Shown here piece after piece: positions 11,013 to 19,619 of a DNA stretch of 64,000 nt. Within the stretch, counting starts at the first letter, position 1; every line of letters begins with the position of its first letter. The notes under the pieces are model-generated. The model searched no databases. It was not told the origin of the DNA and worked only from the letters and a program-made list of their open reading frames with translations. The DNA is taken from positions 3,348,001-3,412,000 of the forward strand of contig NZ_CP017990.1 in assembly GCF_002208095.1 (NCBI RefSeq). The letters are read 5' to 3'. The DNA is from Enterobacter cloacae complex sp. ECNIH7 (GTDB taxonomy: Bacteria > Pseudomonadota > Gammaproteobacteria > Enterobacterales > Enterobacteriaceae). Position numbers and translations under genes: made by a program.

Positions 11013-12020
11013 CTATTTACCGCCCGAGGTGCGGCGCTGAAGCTGATCGCGCAGATTCGGCGGCGTACCTTTAATGGTCAGCGTATCGGTGGCCGGATCC
11101 CAGAAAATACGTTCCCCCAGCAGCATCGCATCAAAGTTGATGGTTAACCCGCCGCCGCTACCCGCAAACTTGGTTAACTGACGCAGCGTGCTGCGATCCG
11201 CCGGGAAGCTCTCTTCAAGCTCATAGCCCTTCTCTGCGGTAAATTCCTGGAAGCTGACTTCGCTGACGCCCGCCAGCTCTTTTGACAGGGACTCCAGCTC
11301 GATCTCCTCCCCTGCCTGCAGCTGTTCGTTGCAGTAGCTGTAGACCTGCTGACGCACGGTCTGGCGCTCAGATTTATCGAGCTGCGCTTCAGCCGTGAAG
11401 TCGTCAACCGCCTGGAGCAGCCCTTTGTTCTGCGCCTTGGCGTTAAGACCTTCGCTGGCACCGAGGAAATCCATAAAGAAATCCGCCACTTTGCGGCCCA
11501 CGCGCCCCTTCAGGAATGTCAGGTAGCGGGTCGACTCCGGGTTGGTTTCCCATTCGGTCAAATCAATACGCGCCACGATATCCGCATGGTTGATATCCAG
11601 ATAATGCGTTGAGCTGATATCCAGCTGCTCGTTCACGCGCATGCTGCTTAAGTTATTCAGCACGGTAACCAGCAGATACTCGACCGCCAGGTAGCGATAG
11701 TGGCAGAACAGCACGATCCCGCCGTCGGCGAACGGATATTTCGCCAGTTCGTCGCGCAGACGCCCGGTTGCGGCGCGGCTAAACGCCAGGAAATCCTCTT
11801 CGCCCTGACGCTGCAGGCGCAGGCTATCGGCCAGTTCACTCTCTTCGTTGAACAGGCCATAGGCTTTATTTTTGGCGCTATAGACGCGATGCAGCTCTGC
11901 CATCATCTCCACCACGGTCGCCGTGGGTTCCAGTAACGAATCGCGCAGCACCACTTCAAGGGTTTGCTCATCACGCTTGATAAGCTGGTGCAAGGCAATC
12001 TGGTTGATTTCCAGACTCAT
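11013..12020 (-). CDS. yejK: nucleoid-associated protein YejK
   Basis: This 335-residue protein of the NdpA/YejK family (start [20 protein letters not shown]) is associated with the nucleoid in E. coli. Its biochemical role is poorly defined. It is divergent from yejL and yejM, with which it is conserved as a neighbourhood in enterobacteria. Confidence 0.93.
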   Translation of the reverse strand: MSLEINQIALHQLIKRDEQTLEVVLRDSLLEPTATVVEMMAELHRVYSAKNKAYGLFNEESELADSLRLQRQGEEDFLAFSRAATGRLRDELAKYPFADGGIVLFCHYRYLAVEYLLVTVLNNLSSMRVNEQLDISSTHYLDINHADIVARIDLTEWETNPESTRYLTFLKGRVGRKVADFFMDFLGASEGLNAKAQNKGLLQAVDDFTAEAQLDKSERQTVRQQVYSYCNEQLQAGEEIELESLSKELAGVSEVSFQEFTAEKGYELEESFPADRSTLRQLTKFAGSGGGLTINFDAMLLGERIFWDPATDTLTIKGTPPNLRDQLQRRTSGGK

Positions 12021-12154
12021 GATAAACTCTCCTTTTAGACCGGGCGGTATTCAACCACCACCAGGACATGTGTGCAACAACAGATAAAAAAGGGGAAAAA
12101 AAGCTGTTGCTACGGTAATATGTTGCCCTTTCATCAACAAACTGATTTTGATTT

Positions 12155-12382
12155 ATGCCACAACATTCCCGCTACAGTGATGAACACGTTGAACAACTGC
12201 TCAGTGAGCTGGTCAACGTACTGGAAAAACATAAAACGCCGACCGATCTCTCCCTGATGGTTTTGGGAAATATGGTCACCAACCTGATTAACACCAGCGT
12301 TGCTCCGGCTCAGCGTCAGGCGATCGCAAAATCGTTCGCCCAGGCTTTACAGTCGTCCGTCAGCAACGACCCGGCCCATTAA
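12155..12382 (+). CDS. yejL: conserved small protein YejL (UPF0352)
   Basis: This 75-residue soluble alpha-helical protein (start [20 protein letters not shown]) belongs to UPF0352. It lies 19 bp upstream of yejM and is probably cotranscribed with it. Its function is unknown. Confidence 0.92.
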   Translation: MPQHSRYSDEHVEQLLSELVNVLEKHKTPTDLSLMVLGNMVTNLINTSVAPAQRQAIAKSFAQALQSSVSNDPAH

Positions 12383-12401
12383 GGGATACGAACAACAGTT
12401 T

Positions 12402-14162
12402 ATGGTGACGAATCGTCAGCGCTACCGTGAAAAAGTCTCCCAGATGGTCAGCTGGGGGCACTGGTTTGCCCTGTTCAACATTCTGCTGGCGACGGTCATT
12501 GGCTGTCGTTATCTGTTTGTCGCAGACTGGCCAACAACGCTAACCGGGCGTATCTACTCCTGGATGAGCGTTGTGGGTCACTTTAGCTTTTTGGTTTTCG
12601 CCACCTATCTGCTGATCCTGTTTCCCCTGACGTTTATCGTCATGTCGCAGCGTCTGATGAGGTTCTTGTCCGCCATCCTTGCGACGGTCGGGATGACGCT
12701 GCTGCTTATCGACAGTGAAGTGTTCACCCGCTTCCACCTGCACCTCAACCCCATCGTCTGGGAACTGGTGATTAACCCCGACCAGAACGAAACGGCCCGT
12801 GACTGGCAGCTGATGTTTATCAGCGTCCCGGTGATCCTGTTGATTGAGATGCTGTTCGCTACCTGGAGCTGGCAAAAGCTCCGCAGCCTGACCCGGCGAC
12901 GCCATTATGCGAAGCCCGTCGCCGCGCTCTTTTTCGTCTCCTTTATCAGTTCGCACATCATGTATATCTGGGCGGATGCGAACTTCTATCGCCCTATTAC
13001 CATGCAGCGCGCGAACCTGCCGCTCTCGTACCCGATGACGGCCCGTCGCTTCCTCGAGAAACACGGCCTGCTTGATGCGCAGGAGTACCAGCGCCGTCTT
13101 ATCGAGCAGGGTAACCCGGAAGCCGTCAGCGTTCAGTATCCTCTGAGCGACCTGAACTACCGCGATATGGGGCGCGGACAAAACGTCCTGCTGATCACCG
13201 TCGATGGCCTGAACTATTCCCGTTTCGAGAAGCAGATGCCTGCGCTGGCCGCTTTCGCGAGTCAGAACGTCTCGTTTACTCAGCATATGAGCTCCGGTAA
13301 CACCGCCGATGCGGGCATCTTTGGCCTCTTCTATGGCATTTCAGCTGGCTACATGGACGGCGTACTGTCTACCCGCACGCCTGCGGCGCTGATCACCGGG
13401 CTGAATCAGCAAGGCTATCAGTTAGGGTTGTTCTCCTCCGATGGCTTTAACAGCCCGCTCTACCGCCAGGCGCTGCTGTCCGATTTCTCACTGCCGACGG
13501 CGCAAAAACAGTCCGATGCGCAGACCGCCAGCCAATGGATAAACTGGTTGCAGCGCTACGCCCAGGAAGATAACCGCTGGTTCTCATGGGTTGCCTTTAA
13601 CGGCACAACGCTTGCTGACAGCAATAAGAGTGACTTTGCGCGCCGCTACGGTCGCGCGGCTGGCGATGTTGATGCTCAGATAGGCCGCGTGCTTGATGCG
13701 CTTCGCGAGTCGGGCAAGCTGGACAATACCGTGGTGATCGTGACCGCGGGCCATGGCGTGCCTTTAGGTGACGAGACGAAGAGTATGAGCTGGTCTCGCC
13801 CGAATCTGCAGGTTCCGCTGGTGATCCACTGGCCAGGCACCCCGGCGCAGCGCATCAATATGCTCACCGAGCATAAAGATGTGATGACAACCCTGATGCA
13901 ACGTCTGCTGCACGTCAGCACGCCAGCAAACGAGTATTCGCAGGGGCAGGATCTCTTCAGCGCCGCGCGCCGCCATAGCTGGGTGACGGCAGCGGGGAAT
14001 AATACGCTGGTGGTGACCACGCCGAAGCTGACGCTGGTGCTGAACAGCAACGGGAATTATCAGACGTATAATCTGCAGGGTGAACGGCTGAAAGATCAGA
14101 AACCGCAGCTGAGCCTGCTGCTTCAGGTCCTGACGGATGAGAAGCGCTTCATCGCTAACTGA
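12402..14162 (+). CDS. yejM: inner-membrane LPS homeostasis regulator YejM (PbgA/LapC)
   Basis: This 586-residue protein has five N-terminal transmembrane helices (about residues 1-190) and a periplasmic sulfatase/arylsulfatase-like globular domain. In E. coli YejM binds lipid A and antagonises LapB, which stabilises LpxC and raises LPS synthesis. The membrane part is essential. The start MVTNRQRYREKVSQMVSWGH at 12402 matches E. coli; an upstream in-frame start overlapping yejL is discarded. It ends about 70 bp before the tRNA that holds the prophage. Confidence 0.95.
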   Translation: MVTNRQRYREKVSQMVSWGHWFALFNILLATVIGCRYLFVADWPTTLTGRIYSWMSVVGHFSFLVFATYLLILFPLTFIVMSQRLMRFLSAILATVGMTLLLIDSEVFTRFHLHLNPIVWELVINPDQNETARDWQLMFISVPVILLIEMLFATWSWQKLRSLTRRRHYAKPVAALFFVSFISSHIMYIWADANFYRPITMQRANLPLSYPMTARRFLEKHGLLDAQEYQRRLIEQGNPEAVSVQYPLSDLNYRDMGRGQNVLLITVDGLNYSRFEKQMPALAAFASQNVSFTQHMSSGNTADAGIFGLFYGISAGYMDGVLSTRTPAALITGLNQQGYQLGLFSSDGFNSPLYRQALLSDFSLPTAQKQSDAQTASQWINWLQRYAQEDNRWFSWVAFNGTTLADSNKSDFARRYGRAAGDVDAQIGRVLDALRESGKLDNTVVIVTAGHGVPLGDETKSMSWSRPNLQVPLVIHWPGTPAQRINMLTEHKDVMTTLMQRLLHVSTPANEYSQGQDLFSAARRHSWVTAAGNNTLVVTTPKLTLVLNSNGNYQTYNLQGERLKDQKPQLSLLLQVLTDEKRFIAN

Positions 14163-14234
14163 TTAATAATAAACCAGTTAGCGACAGATTCCCTTGCATT
14201 CAAAACGGAATCGAGTAGTATTCTTTTTATGCGT

Positions 14235-14311
14235 CGGCACGTAGCGCAGCCTGGTAGCGCACCGTCATGGGGTGTCGGGGGTCGGAGGTTCAAATCCTCT
14301 CGTGCCGACCA
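14235..14311 (+). tRNA. proL: tRNA-Pro (anticodon GGG)
   Basis: This 77-nt gene has an encoded CCA end, a D-arm GCGCAGCCTGGTAGCGC and a T-arm GGAGGTTCAAATCCTC. I recall it as identical to E. coli proL, which lies in the same place after yejM. The acceptor stem CGGCACG/CGTGCCG is intact. The 3' 46 nt are duplicated at attR. By the usual logic of tRNA integration, this copy has a host 5' half and a phage-supplied 3' half. Confidence 0.96.
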
Positions 14312-14319
14312 AAAACACA
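14266..14319. repeat. attL: left prophage attachment repeat
   Basis: This 54-bp segment covers the anticodon loop to the 3' end of tRNA-Pro plus 8 bp. It is repeated exactly at 58021-58074. After one mismatch the match continues for 13 bp more (to 14333). Confidence 0.93.
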
Positions 14320-14321
14320 TT

Positions 14322-14350
14322 GAAAACCAGCCTCTTATGGTTGGTTTTTT
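14322..14350 (+). terminator. phage-supplied terminator for tRNA-Pro
   Basis: AAAACCAGCC pairs with GGTTGGTTTTTT (one G-T pair) around CTTAT. It replaces the ancestral proL terminator, which is now at 58078-58106 beyond attR. Confidence 0.8.
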
Positions 14351-14416
14351 CATGTTTAAAATTTGTGCGGGGAATCATTGGGGAAAAATGGGGGAATAAC
14401 CCCCGACATTTACACG

Positions 14417-14737
14417 CTACATTACAGGCGATTTATCGTCTTTAACTTGGTTAAGTGTATGTGTAAGAACGCCGTGCACCGTAACATCATTCAAGGCTTC
14501 TCCTTCGATCGCCTCACCCTCTTCCGTTATCAGTGCCTGACCCATTAGCTTCACAAACTGGTTTCTCCCGTCCATGCTAACCAGCAACGTATCCCCTCCT
14601 TCTGGCTTCAGACTGACGTTAATAACGGCCCAGCCGCATGAAGTTTCAATAACCCGGCAGTTGTTATCTACACCACAGATAACATCTATCGTCATGCGCT
14701 GCTCTTGGTAATCCATGGCTGGCGATGGAAATCCCAT
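14417..14737 (-). CDS. UmuD'-like (HumD-like) protein without protease serine
   Basis: This 106-residue protein begins MGFPSPAMDYQEQRMTID. That corresponds to UmuD starting right after its Cys24-Gly25 cleavage site, so the gene encodes an already-processed UmuD' form, as HumD of phage P1 does. The C-terminal part (GGDTLLVSMDG, then HGVLTHTLNQVK) fits UmuD strands, but the segment that should hold the GDSM catalytic serine is missing. It is coupled by TAATG overlap to the upstream 14737-14976 gene and lies downstream of the LexA box at 15002, so SOS control is likely. It may assist or modulate polymerase V. Confidence 0.7.
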   Translation of the reverse strand: MGFPSPAMDYQEQRMTIDVICGVDNNCRVIETSCGWAVINVSLKPEGGDTLLVSMDGRNQFVKLMGQALITEEGEAIEGEALNDVTVHGVLTHTLNQVKDDKSPVM

Positions 14738-14976
14738 TAGAAAACCCTCCCCATGTTACGCAGGATCCAGTATCGGTTCTCGCTTCCGTTTGTCGTCTTA
14801 TCGGCGAAGTCCGGCTGGTATCGCTCGATCCATGAATTTGCATCTGCCTGGCTGAAATGCCAGTTCCTTTCCTGCAGTTCAGCGATGAATTTGTCTGTAT
14901 GCAGGCAGAGATAGCCCTTCGGGTTTTGCTGTATGGCCGCAATAAAAGCAGCACGAATATCCGGTTGACGAGGCAT
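14737..14976 (-). CDS. small phage protein, SOS-linked
   Basis: This 79-residue protein is rich in aromatic residues and charge (MPRQPDIRAAFIAAIQQNPK at the start, SWIERYQPDF in the centre). I know it only as a type found beside umuD-like genes in enterobacterial prophages; no function is assigned. It is the first gene of a leftward pair. The LexA box lies about 25 bp upstream of its start and its stop overlaps the start of the UmuD'-like gene. Confidence 0.7.
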   Translation of the reverse strand: MPRQPDIRAAFIAAIQQNPKGYLCLHTDKFIAELQERNWHFSQADANSWIERYQPDFADKTTNGSENRYWILRNMGRVF

Positions 14977-14997
14977 AAACGCACCCTCACTCGCTCA

Positions 14998-15026
14998 TTG
15001 ACTGTATGCATATACAGTAGTATTTT
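14998..15026. promoter_or_regulatory. divergent SOS promoter with perfect LexA box
   Basis: CTGTATGCATATACAG (15002-15017) matches the LexA consensus CTGT-N8-ACAG exactly and is itself palindromic. Rightward, TTGACT (14998-15003) and TATTTT (15021-15026) have a 17-bp spacer filled by the box and lead to the DinI-like gene. Leftward, TTGATC and TACTGT with a 17-bp spacer on the minus strand lead to the 79-residue and UmuD'-like genes. One box can therefore repress both. Confidence 0.85.
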
Positions 15027-15075
15027 TATAAAAACAGATCAAGCACAGGCAATTTTCACTTTTAAGAGGATCGTT

Positions 15076-15342
15076 ATGTTTGTTGAACTGGTTTATGACA
15101 AGCGAAATGTTGAGGGGCTCCAGGGGGCCGGAGAGATCATCCTGGCTGAACTAACAAAGCGGGTGCACAAAATTTTTCCTGATGCCGAAGTGAAGGTAAA
15201 GCCGATGCAGGCGAACGGCTTGAATAGTGATGCCAGCAAAAGCGATCGGGAAAAGTTGAATCGCATGCTGGAGGAAATGTTTGAAGAGGCCGATATGTGG
15301 CTGGTATCTGAGTTCCCGACAGTTCGCCAGGTTGGGCTGTAA
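15076..15342 (+). CDS. DinI-like family protein
   Basis: This 88-residue protein (start MFVELVYDKRNVEGLQGAGE) has the DinI-family pattern: a short beta sheet, then an acidic C-terminal helix (LNRMLEEMFEEADMWL). DinI mimics DNA and modulates RecA filaments during SOS. The start at 15076 follows an AGAGGATC ribosome site; a longer frame from 14857 crosses the LexA promoter and is discarded. Regulation by LexA is expected from the box 59 bp upstream. Confidence 0.85.
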   Translation: MFVELVYDKRNVEGLQGAGEIILAELTKRVHKIFPDAEVKVKPMQANGLNSDASKSDREKLNRMLEEMFEEADMWLVSEFPTVRQVGL

Positions 15343-15420
15343 ATTGTGCAGGCTGCTAGCCTAAACATTCACCGACGGCCTGCATCAGTTCTAACTACTG
15401 CCTACCGGGAATTTCCGGTA

Positions 15421-15489
15421 AATGAGCTGGAGGCCGTTGATACCTGCAGCGCACCTAATATCGACTGGCCTACACCTCCGGCTGAGTAG
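15421..15489 (+). pseudogene. remnant of a second tail-fibre assembly gene, inverted
   Basis: The plus strand reads ELEAVDTCSAPNIDWPTPPA and E, then stop (TAG 15487-15489). This closely matches the end of the intact minus-strand assembly gene (VQAVDTSNAPDITWPTQPEV). Upstream, the frame loses similarity and has no start. The two 3' ends face each other and overlap by 20 bp within the inverted repeat CTGGCCTAC (15465-15473) / GTAGGCCAG (15486-15494). It looks like the scar of an inverted or exchanged fibre cassette. Confidence 0.7.
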
Positions 15490-16060
15490 GCCAGGTGATA
15501 TCCGGAGCATTCGACGTGTCCACTGCCTGCACTGTTTTAATGTACTGCATCCAGGCAATCAGACTGGCTTTGTCTTCGTCGCTGATGATGCCCAGTTGCA
15601 GCTCAGTTTGCCAGAAACTGATTGTTTCCTGCGCTTCAACCAGTAACGCGGTTTTCTGCTTATCCGCCGCTTTTACATCAGCAGCATGCTGAGCATCTGT
15701 ATCTGTTATCCACTTTTTCCCATCCCATTTCTGGTAAGGACCTGAAGGGGCAAGACTGGTGTAACCATCCTTAACTGGACCGATATAATCTACCGTTGAG
15801 GCCGAGGCGTCAGCGGTTGAATATACCGTTTCACCACGATGGTCTTCATTAAGCACCCATCCGCCGTTCTGGAATACAGCAACCTTCCCAGCCACTTCAT
15901 CACCTGGCTCAATATCAGTCGAATGGCCTGGCATGCTCACACCAAGATTAATATATTCGTCAGACCATCCCATGTATTCAAACGTCACCGCGTCGTAGTA
16001 ATAGCACCGGATTTCACCCGGTTCTGTTGCCAGTCCATTTTCATCGAAAACAGGTTTCAT
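15470..16060 (-). CDS. tail fibre assembly chaperone (Tfa family)
   Basis: This 196-residue Tfa-like protein has the usual features: an early ENGLATEPGEIRCYY strand, the PYQKWDGKKWITDTDAQ linker, an AADKQKTALLVEAQETISFW helix and the terminal TWPTQPEV. Such proteins fold or cap the C-terminal tip of phage tail fibres. Its start codon directly abuts the fibre gene stop, so the pair is cotranslated. Confidence 0.9.
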   Translation of the reverse strand: MKPVFDENGLATEPGEIRCYYYDAVTFEYMGWSDEYINLGVSMPGHSTDIEPGDEVAGKVAVFQNGGWVLNEDHRGETVYSTADASASTVDYIGPVKDGYTSLAPSGPYQKWDGKKWITDTDAQHAADVKAADKQKTALLVEAQETISFWQTELQLGIISDEDKASLIAWMQYIKTVQAVDTSNAPDITWPTQPEV

Positions 16061-16815
16061 TATTTAGCCCTTACTAAAAAGTTGAATGCAATGTTACGTG
16101 GGCGTGTTTCGGTGTCGCCTGCATTTTCAATCGCCTGAATTTGCCCGCCGCCTGGTTGGTTAATGTTGTAAGTGAGCGTTCCATTTAAACTACTATCAAT
16201 ACCAATAACATTGCCGCTCCCTGCGCTACCTGCGCTCATGAGCAATCGGTGCGAGTGGCTTTGATAGGCATGACCCTGAGCGCTTAACAGGCCGCGGCCT
16301 GCATCAACTCCGCGCCCATCATCCCAGATACGAAGAAATTCACCCCGTGATTCAGTAAGAACCAGGCCAGGGAAAACAAGAGCAAGTTTAGGATAAGTAG
16401 CCGCCGAGAACGTCGCGCCGTTGAACTTCAGAAACACCATGTTAGACCATTCTGGCATTACCGTATTTGGCATTGCCGAGGACGGCCAGAAGAACGGGAT
16501 ACCGATAGCTGGCGCACCCGCTCCCAAACCAAGGTTTGAGAGAGCGGTCGCAATAGCAGCCGCACCATCTGATTTGATATCGGCAAATGGGTTTGCACGG
16601 CTCAGTGTCAGTTTTTGAATGGCTTTTAAAACCTGAGTCATATCGTTAATGTCGAGCGCCAAACCTGCTGACTCTACGATATGCGCTAATTCTTCCTGCA
16701 TGGCGTTAAACGCTGCTGCCCGCAGCCTCGTTGCGGCAATACCACCAGCAACACTTCCATCAGTATATTTGCCATCCTGCGTTGCAGTGGCTTCGACTTG
16801 CCCGATTCGGAGCAT
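16060..16815 (-). CDS. tail fibre protein (short form)
   Basis: This is a 251-residue fibre. The N-terminal part (MLRIGQVEATATQDGKYTDG) resembles the virion-attachment end of Mu/P2-like fibres. The centre has a collar-like IGIPFFWPSSAMPNT motif. The C-terminal tip is rich in Gly and Ser and includes QSHSHRLLMSAG and PRNIAFNFLVRA, as in many coliphage fibre tips. It is shorter than the fibres of Mu or SfV. It probably contacts the host surface and sets host range. Confidence 0.85.
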   Translation of the reverse strand: MLRIGQVEATATQDGKYTDGSVAGGIAATRLRAAAFNAMQEELAHIVESAGLALDINDMTQVLKAIQKLTLSRANPFADIKSDGAAAIATALSNLGLGAGAPAIGIPFFWPSSAMPNTVMPEWSNMVFLKFNGATFSAATYPKLALVFPGLVLTESRGEFLRIWDDGRGVDAGRGLLSAQGHAYQSHSHRLLMSAGSAGSGNVIGIDSSLNGTLTYNINQPGGGQIQAIENAGDTETRPRNIAFNFLVRAK

Positions 16816-16866
16816 AGTTAATCCTCACTTAGTGTTAAGCGATAAAATCAGAGGGGGAAATATCAG

Positions 16867-17460
16867 TTATGAATAATTGAAAATGATGTTCAGATGGGAT
16901 GGGGCAATTTTGTTGATTGAACACTCCAGTTGTTTATTGCCCCACGATGCGAGCGGATCTCCGCAGTAGGACGCGCCAGCAAGCGAATACTTGATCGTTG
17001 TTTGTGGCGCATTTATCCGCCAGGTAAATGGCCACTCGTCACCGTTGAGCGCATCACCGCATACTGACATGCCACTCATAGCGGGCCGGAACTGTGTGAT
17101 AGTGATGGTATAACCAAGAGCTGCAGCCACCCGGATGTAATAATCGCGGTTCAGGCCGCCGGTGCTGATTAACTTTGCCACCACGGCGCGCTGGCGATCG
17201 CTGACGCCACCGGATTCACCAATCGCACAATCATCTGGTAACCCCAGAGAGCTTTCCCATTCTGACAACATTACCGTCGCTGTAGGGGGAAAAGCACCAG
17301 TAATCAGGCTTTGCGCATCGTTGTCAGAACGCTGAAACGCGCTGCCCAGTGCCCGTAATACCGCAGCCTGTACCGTTCTTTGCGACCGGGGCCACGCCCT
17401 GCCCGTCGGTAGCAGCGCACCAAGCGCACCGGCATAATCATTTTTTGAAAAGAGGCTCAT
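16867..17460 (-). CDS. Mu gp48-like baseplate/tail protein (DUF2313, YmfQ)
   Basis: This 197-residue protein (start MSLFSKNDYAGALGALLPTG) matches the YmfQ/DUF2313 family. That family follows the baseplate J-like protein in Mu-type tails and is thought to link baseplate and fibre. Its start overlaps the upstream gene stop by 4 bp (ATGA), and the fibre gene follows. Confidence 0.88.
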   Translation of the reverse strand: MSLFSKNDYAGALGALLPTGRAWPRSQRTVQAAVLRALGSAFQRSDNDAQSLITGAFPPTATVMLSEWESSLGLPDDCAIGESGGVSDRQRAVVAKLISTGGLNRDYYIRVAAALGYTITITQFRPAMSGMSVCGDALNGDEWPFTWRINAPQTTIKYSLAGASYCGDPLASWGNKQLECSINKIAPSHLNIIFNYS

Positions 17461-18599
17461 ACAAAATTCACCCCGCCAAGCACCGGAATTTCGCCAACAG
17501 CAAAGGTGATATTGGCCGTCGGAGAGTTAAGAATATAGCCCGTCGTGCCGCTAACACCGCCGATACTCCCGTTAATATCAGAGAGGTAAACTTTCCCGGA
17601 ACCATCAGGGTTAGCTTCATCAAAAAACAGCGCCGTCAGCGCGTCTTTTATCCCCTGAACTGTGGTGCTGTCGGCATTTTTGATCCCAGAGATTTCAATA
17701 TTGATGACTTTCTTGATCGGGGAACATACGAAAACAATGGCAGTGTCTGTCTGCTGCGGATAGATGTGGTCGGCGACAGCGAGCTGGTCTCCGGTGGCTT
17801 TAACAGCCCCCCAGTCCTCAAGTTGGGATATTCCGTCGGTACCGACCGGAAACCCACCATTGTCATTCCGATCACACATGATATACACGCCAACGGTCCC
17901 GGCCCCGTTCAGACGCCGCTTTACCCACGCGCGGGTGACGCCCGAAACCTCAAGCGCCCATTTTTTATAATCGGCGTCGCTTCCACCCTGAGGCGGATTC
18001 TGCCATGCCAGCAAGCCACGACTGCGAAAATCCTCTTCCGTTTCAATATCGGCTCCGCCGGTCGCAGCGGACAGTAACGTTACCTGTGGATCCACGCCAG
18101 CAATATTCGCGTCCAGGGTCATTATGGTCCCGGCATCAGCGTTACCGCGCGCGCCTCCACCCGTTACATCACTGGTAATATCCGGCAGTATGGCCGTCAC
18201 CGCGACGATACCAAATCCATCTGCCTGAATTTTAAGATCTGCATCCGTCCGGTACTGGTATCCGTCCCCGCGGTTAATGATCGAGCCAACAGGGATAATA
18301 CAGTCAACACTGCCACTAGCCTGTACCGCAGGCGACTTCGCCGCTGCAGCTGGTTTTCTGAATACCTGCTTAAGGGCCATCCACCCGGCGAGATACTCAT
18401 CGGTAGAGGTAAACGGGTTTGTCTGCAGGGCAATATAGTCAAGGTAGGCGTAATGCAGATGCCCCATCCCCGCATCCATGTCAGCCAGTACCTTCAGGTT
18501 CGCGAAGCGCAGGAGCGCACCAACATCCTCAAGCTCCGCCTGCATAAATTTCCGGTTTCCGTCGCGGAGTTCGCTCAGCGTCGGTCGTTTAAACGGCAT
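17457..18599 (-). CDS. baseplate J-like protein (Mu gp47-like)
   Basis: This 380-residue wedge protein has a central baseplate-J domain (IIPVGSIINRGDGYQYRTDA to the GGSDADYKKWALEVSGV region). The start MPFKRPTLSELRDGNR at 18599 follows the gp46-like stop by 1 bp; an upstream in-frame extension would overlap gp46 and lacks family support. It is expected to form the wedge that joins tube, spike and fibres. Confidence 0.9.
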   Translation of the reverse strand: MPFKRPTLSELRDGNRKFMQAELEDVGALLRFANLKVLADMDAGMGHLHYAYLDYIALQTNPFTSTDEYLAGWMALKQVFRKPAAAAKSPAVQASGSVDCIIPVGSIINRGDGYQYRTDADLKIQADGFGIVAVTAILPDITSDVTGGGARGNADAGTIMTLDANIAGVDPQVTLLSAATGGADIETEEDFRSRGLLAWQNPPQGGSDADYKKWALEVSGVTRAWVKRRLNGAGTVGVYIMCDRNDNGGFPVGTDGISQLEDWGAVKATGDQLAVADHIYPQQTDTAIVFVCSPIKKVINIEISGIKNADSTTVQGIKDALTALFFDEANPDGSGKVYLSDINGSIGGVSGTTGYILNSPTANITFAVGEIPVLGGVNFV

Positions 18600-18600
18600 A

Positions 18601-19038
18601 TTAACGTTGCTCCCATATCCAGTAAAACCTGAATTCCTGCCAGTCCTTCCCCGGTGCCTGATAGCGGATAATGAGATTGAGCCGGTCAGGCAGGACGATC
18701 CTTGCAACAGGAATAACCTCGCTGACAACGCCATCAACCTTTAACCAGTTGAGCGCTTCACTCGAGTATTCCTCCGCTTTTTTTGCTACATCCGGGGTCA
18801 GTTTTTTCCGCCGTAGCAGCCACAACCGGGATCCCAGTTGCGACTCCTCCCCGGAATCCCCCCACCAGCCGCGGCGATCGCTATCCTCATAATCATCGTC
18901 AGCGCGCGCCAGCCTGTCAGTAAACAGGCTGACCAGTATTGCAGTCTGTAAATCGTTCCCCGTGGTGAGTTCACCCAGCCCTTTCTGCCAGTCAGCAAAC
19001 ATCTCATCCACATTCCAGAATGAAGCGATGTCACTCAT
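18601..19038 (-). CDS. Mu gp46-like baseplate wedge protein
   Basis: This 145-residue GP46-family protein contains the characteristic DRRGWWGD motif near residue 50 and a C-terminal strand region (ILPDRLNLIIRYQ). It functions with the gp47-like and gp45-like proteins in the baseplate. Its start overlaps the upstream gp45-like stop. Confidence 0.9.
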   Translation of the reverse strand: MSDIASFWNVDEMFADWQKGLGELTTGNDLQTAILVSLFTDRLARADDDYEDSDRRGWWGDSGEESQLGSRLWLLRRKKLTPDVAKKAEEYSSEALNWLKVDGVVSEVIPVARIVLPDRLNLIIRYQAPGKDWQEFRFYWIWEQR

Positions 19039-19619
19039 GTCACCTGATCCTCTGTTTTTTGGCTGCGGATATTGTCATTGCCACTCTGGGCATTTTTAAC
19101 CACATGATCATGGTCATTATGTGCATCCCGCAGCTCTTTCAGTGTTCGGGTATTGGTTTCACAGTTATCAACAATGTCACCCGTGCACCTCAGGATCGGG
19201 GTATTTGCAAGGATCCCCTGGCTGGCATTGATGGTCACGTTAGTGGCGTTATTGACCTCAACATTCTGGCCCTTTGCATCCAGGAAGATCCCCTTCTCCG
19301 TCAGGAGAATATTAAGGCCCCACTGGTTATACATGACCGTTTCGCCCGCTTTCAGGCCTGTATGACGGAACCCCTGATGGTTGGACGCAATTACCACCGC
19401 GCTGGAACGATCACCGCCAATAAAAGCCAGAACCACGTCAGTCCCTGACGGCAGGCCGGATGAAAAGCCAAATTCTGCCATCCGCGGTGCGCTGGCCACC
19501 TCCAGCGGAGTCTGGTACTGGATTGACTGCACCACCCCACCATCTTTCATAGCCGTGATCCGGCCAATCCCCAGCATGCCGGCGATCCTGGTCGCTGCAT
19601 GTTTAAAAAGTTGCTTCAT
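19035..19619 (-). CDS. baseplate assembly/spike protein (Mu gp45-like)
   Basis: This 194-residue gpV/gp45-type spike has an N-terminal OB-like domain (GDRSSAVVIASNHQGFRH) and then a beta-helical repeat. The tip motif AHNDHDHVV offers the His-x-His ligands that hold an iron ion at the membrane-piercing apex in P2 gpV and related spikes. This iron-tip role is inferred from the motif. Confidence 0.9.
   Translation of the reverse strand: MKQLFKHAATRIAGMLGIGRITAMKDGGVVQSIQYQTPLEVASAPRMAEFGFSSGLPSGTDVVLAFIGGDRSSAVVIASNHQGFRHTGLKAGETVMYNQWGLNILLTEKGIFLDAKGQNVEVNNATNVTINASQGILANTPILRCTGDIVDNCETNTRTLKELRDAHNDHDHVVKNAQSGNDNIRSQKTEDQVT

Noticed and set aside
12300..12401. N-terminal extension of yejM by 34 codons
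   Set aside because: The upstream part overlaps yejL in another frame and is absent from E. coli YejM; the MVTNRQRYRE start fits exactly.
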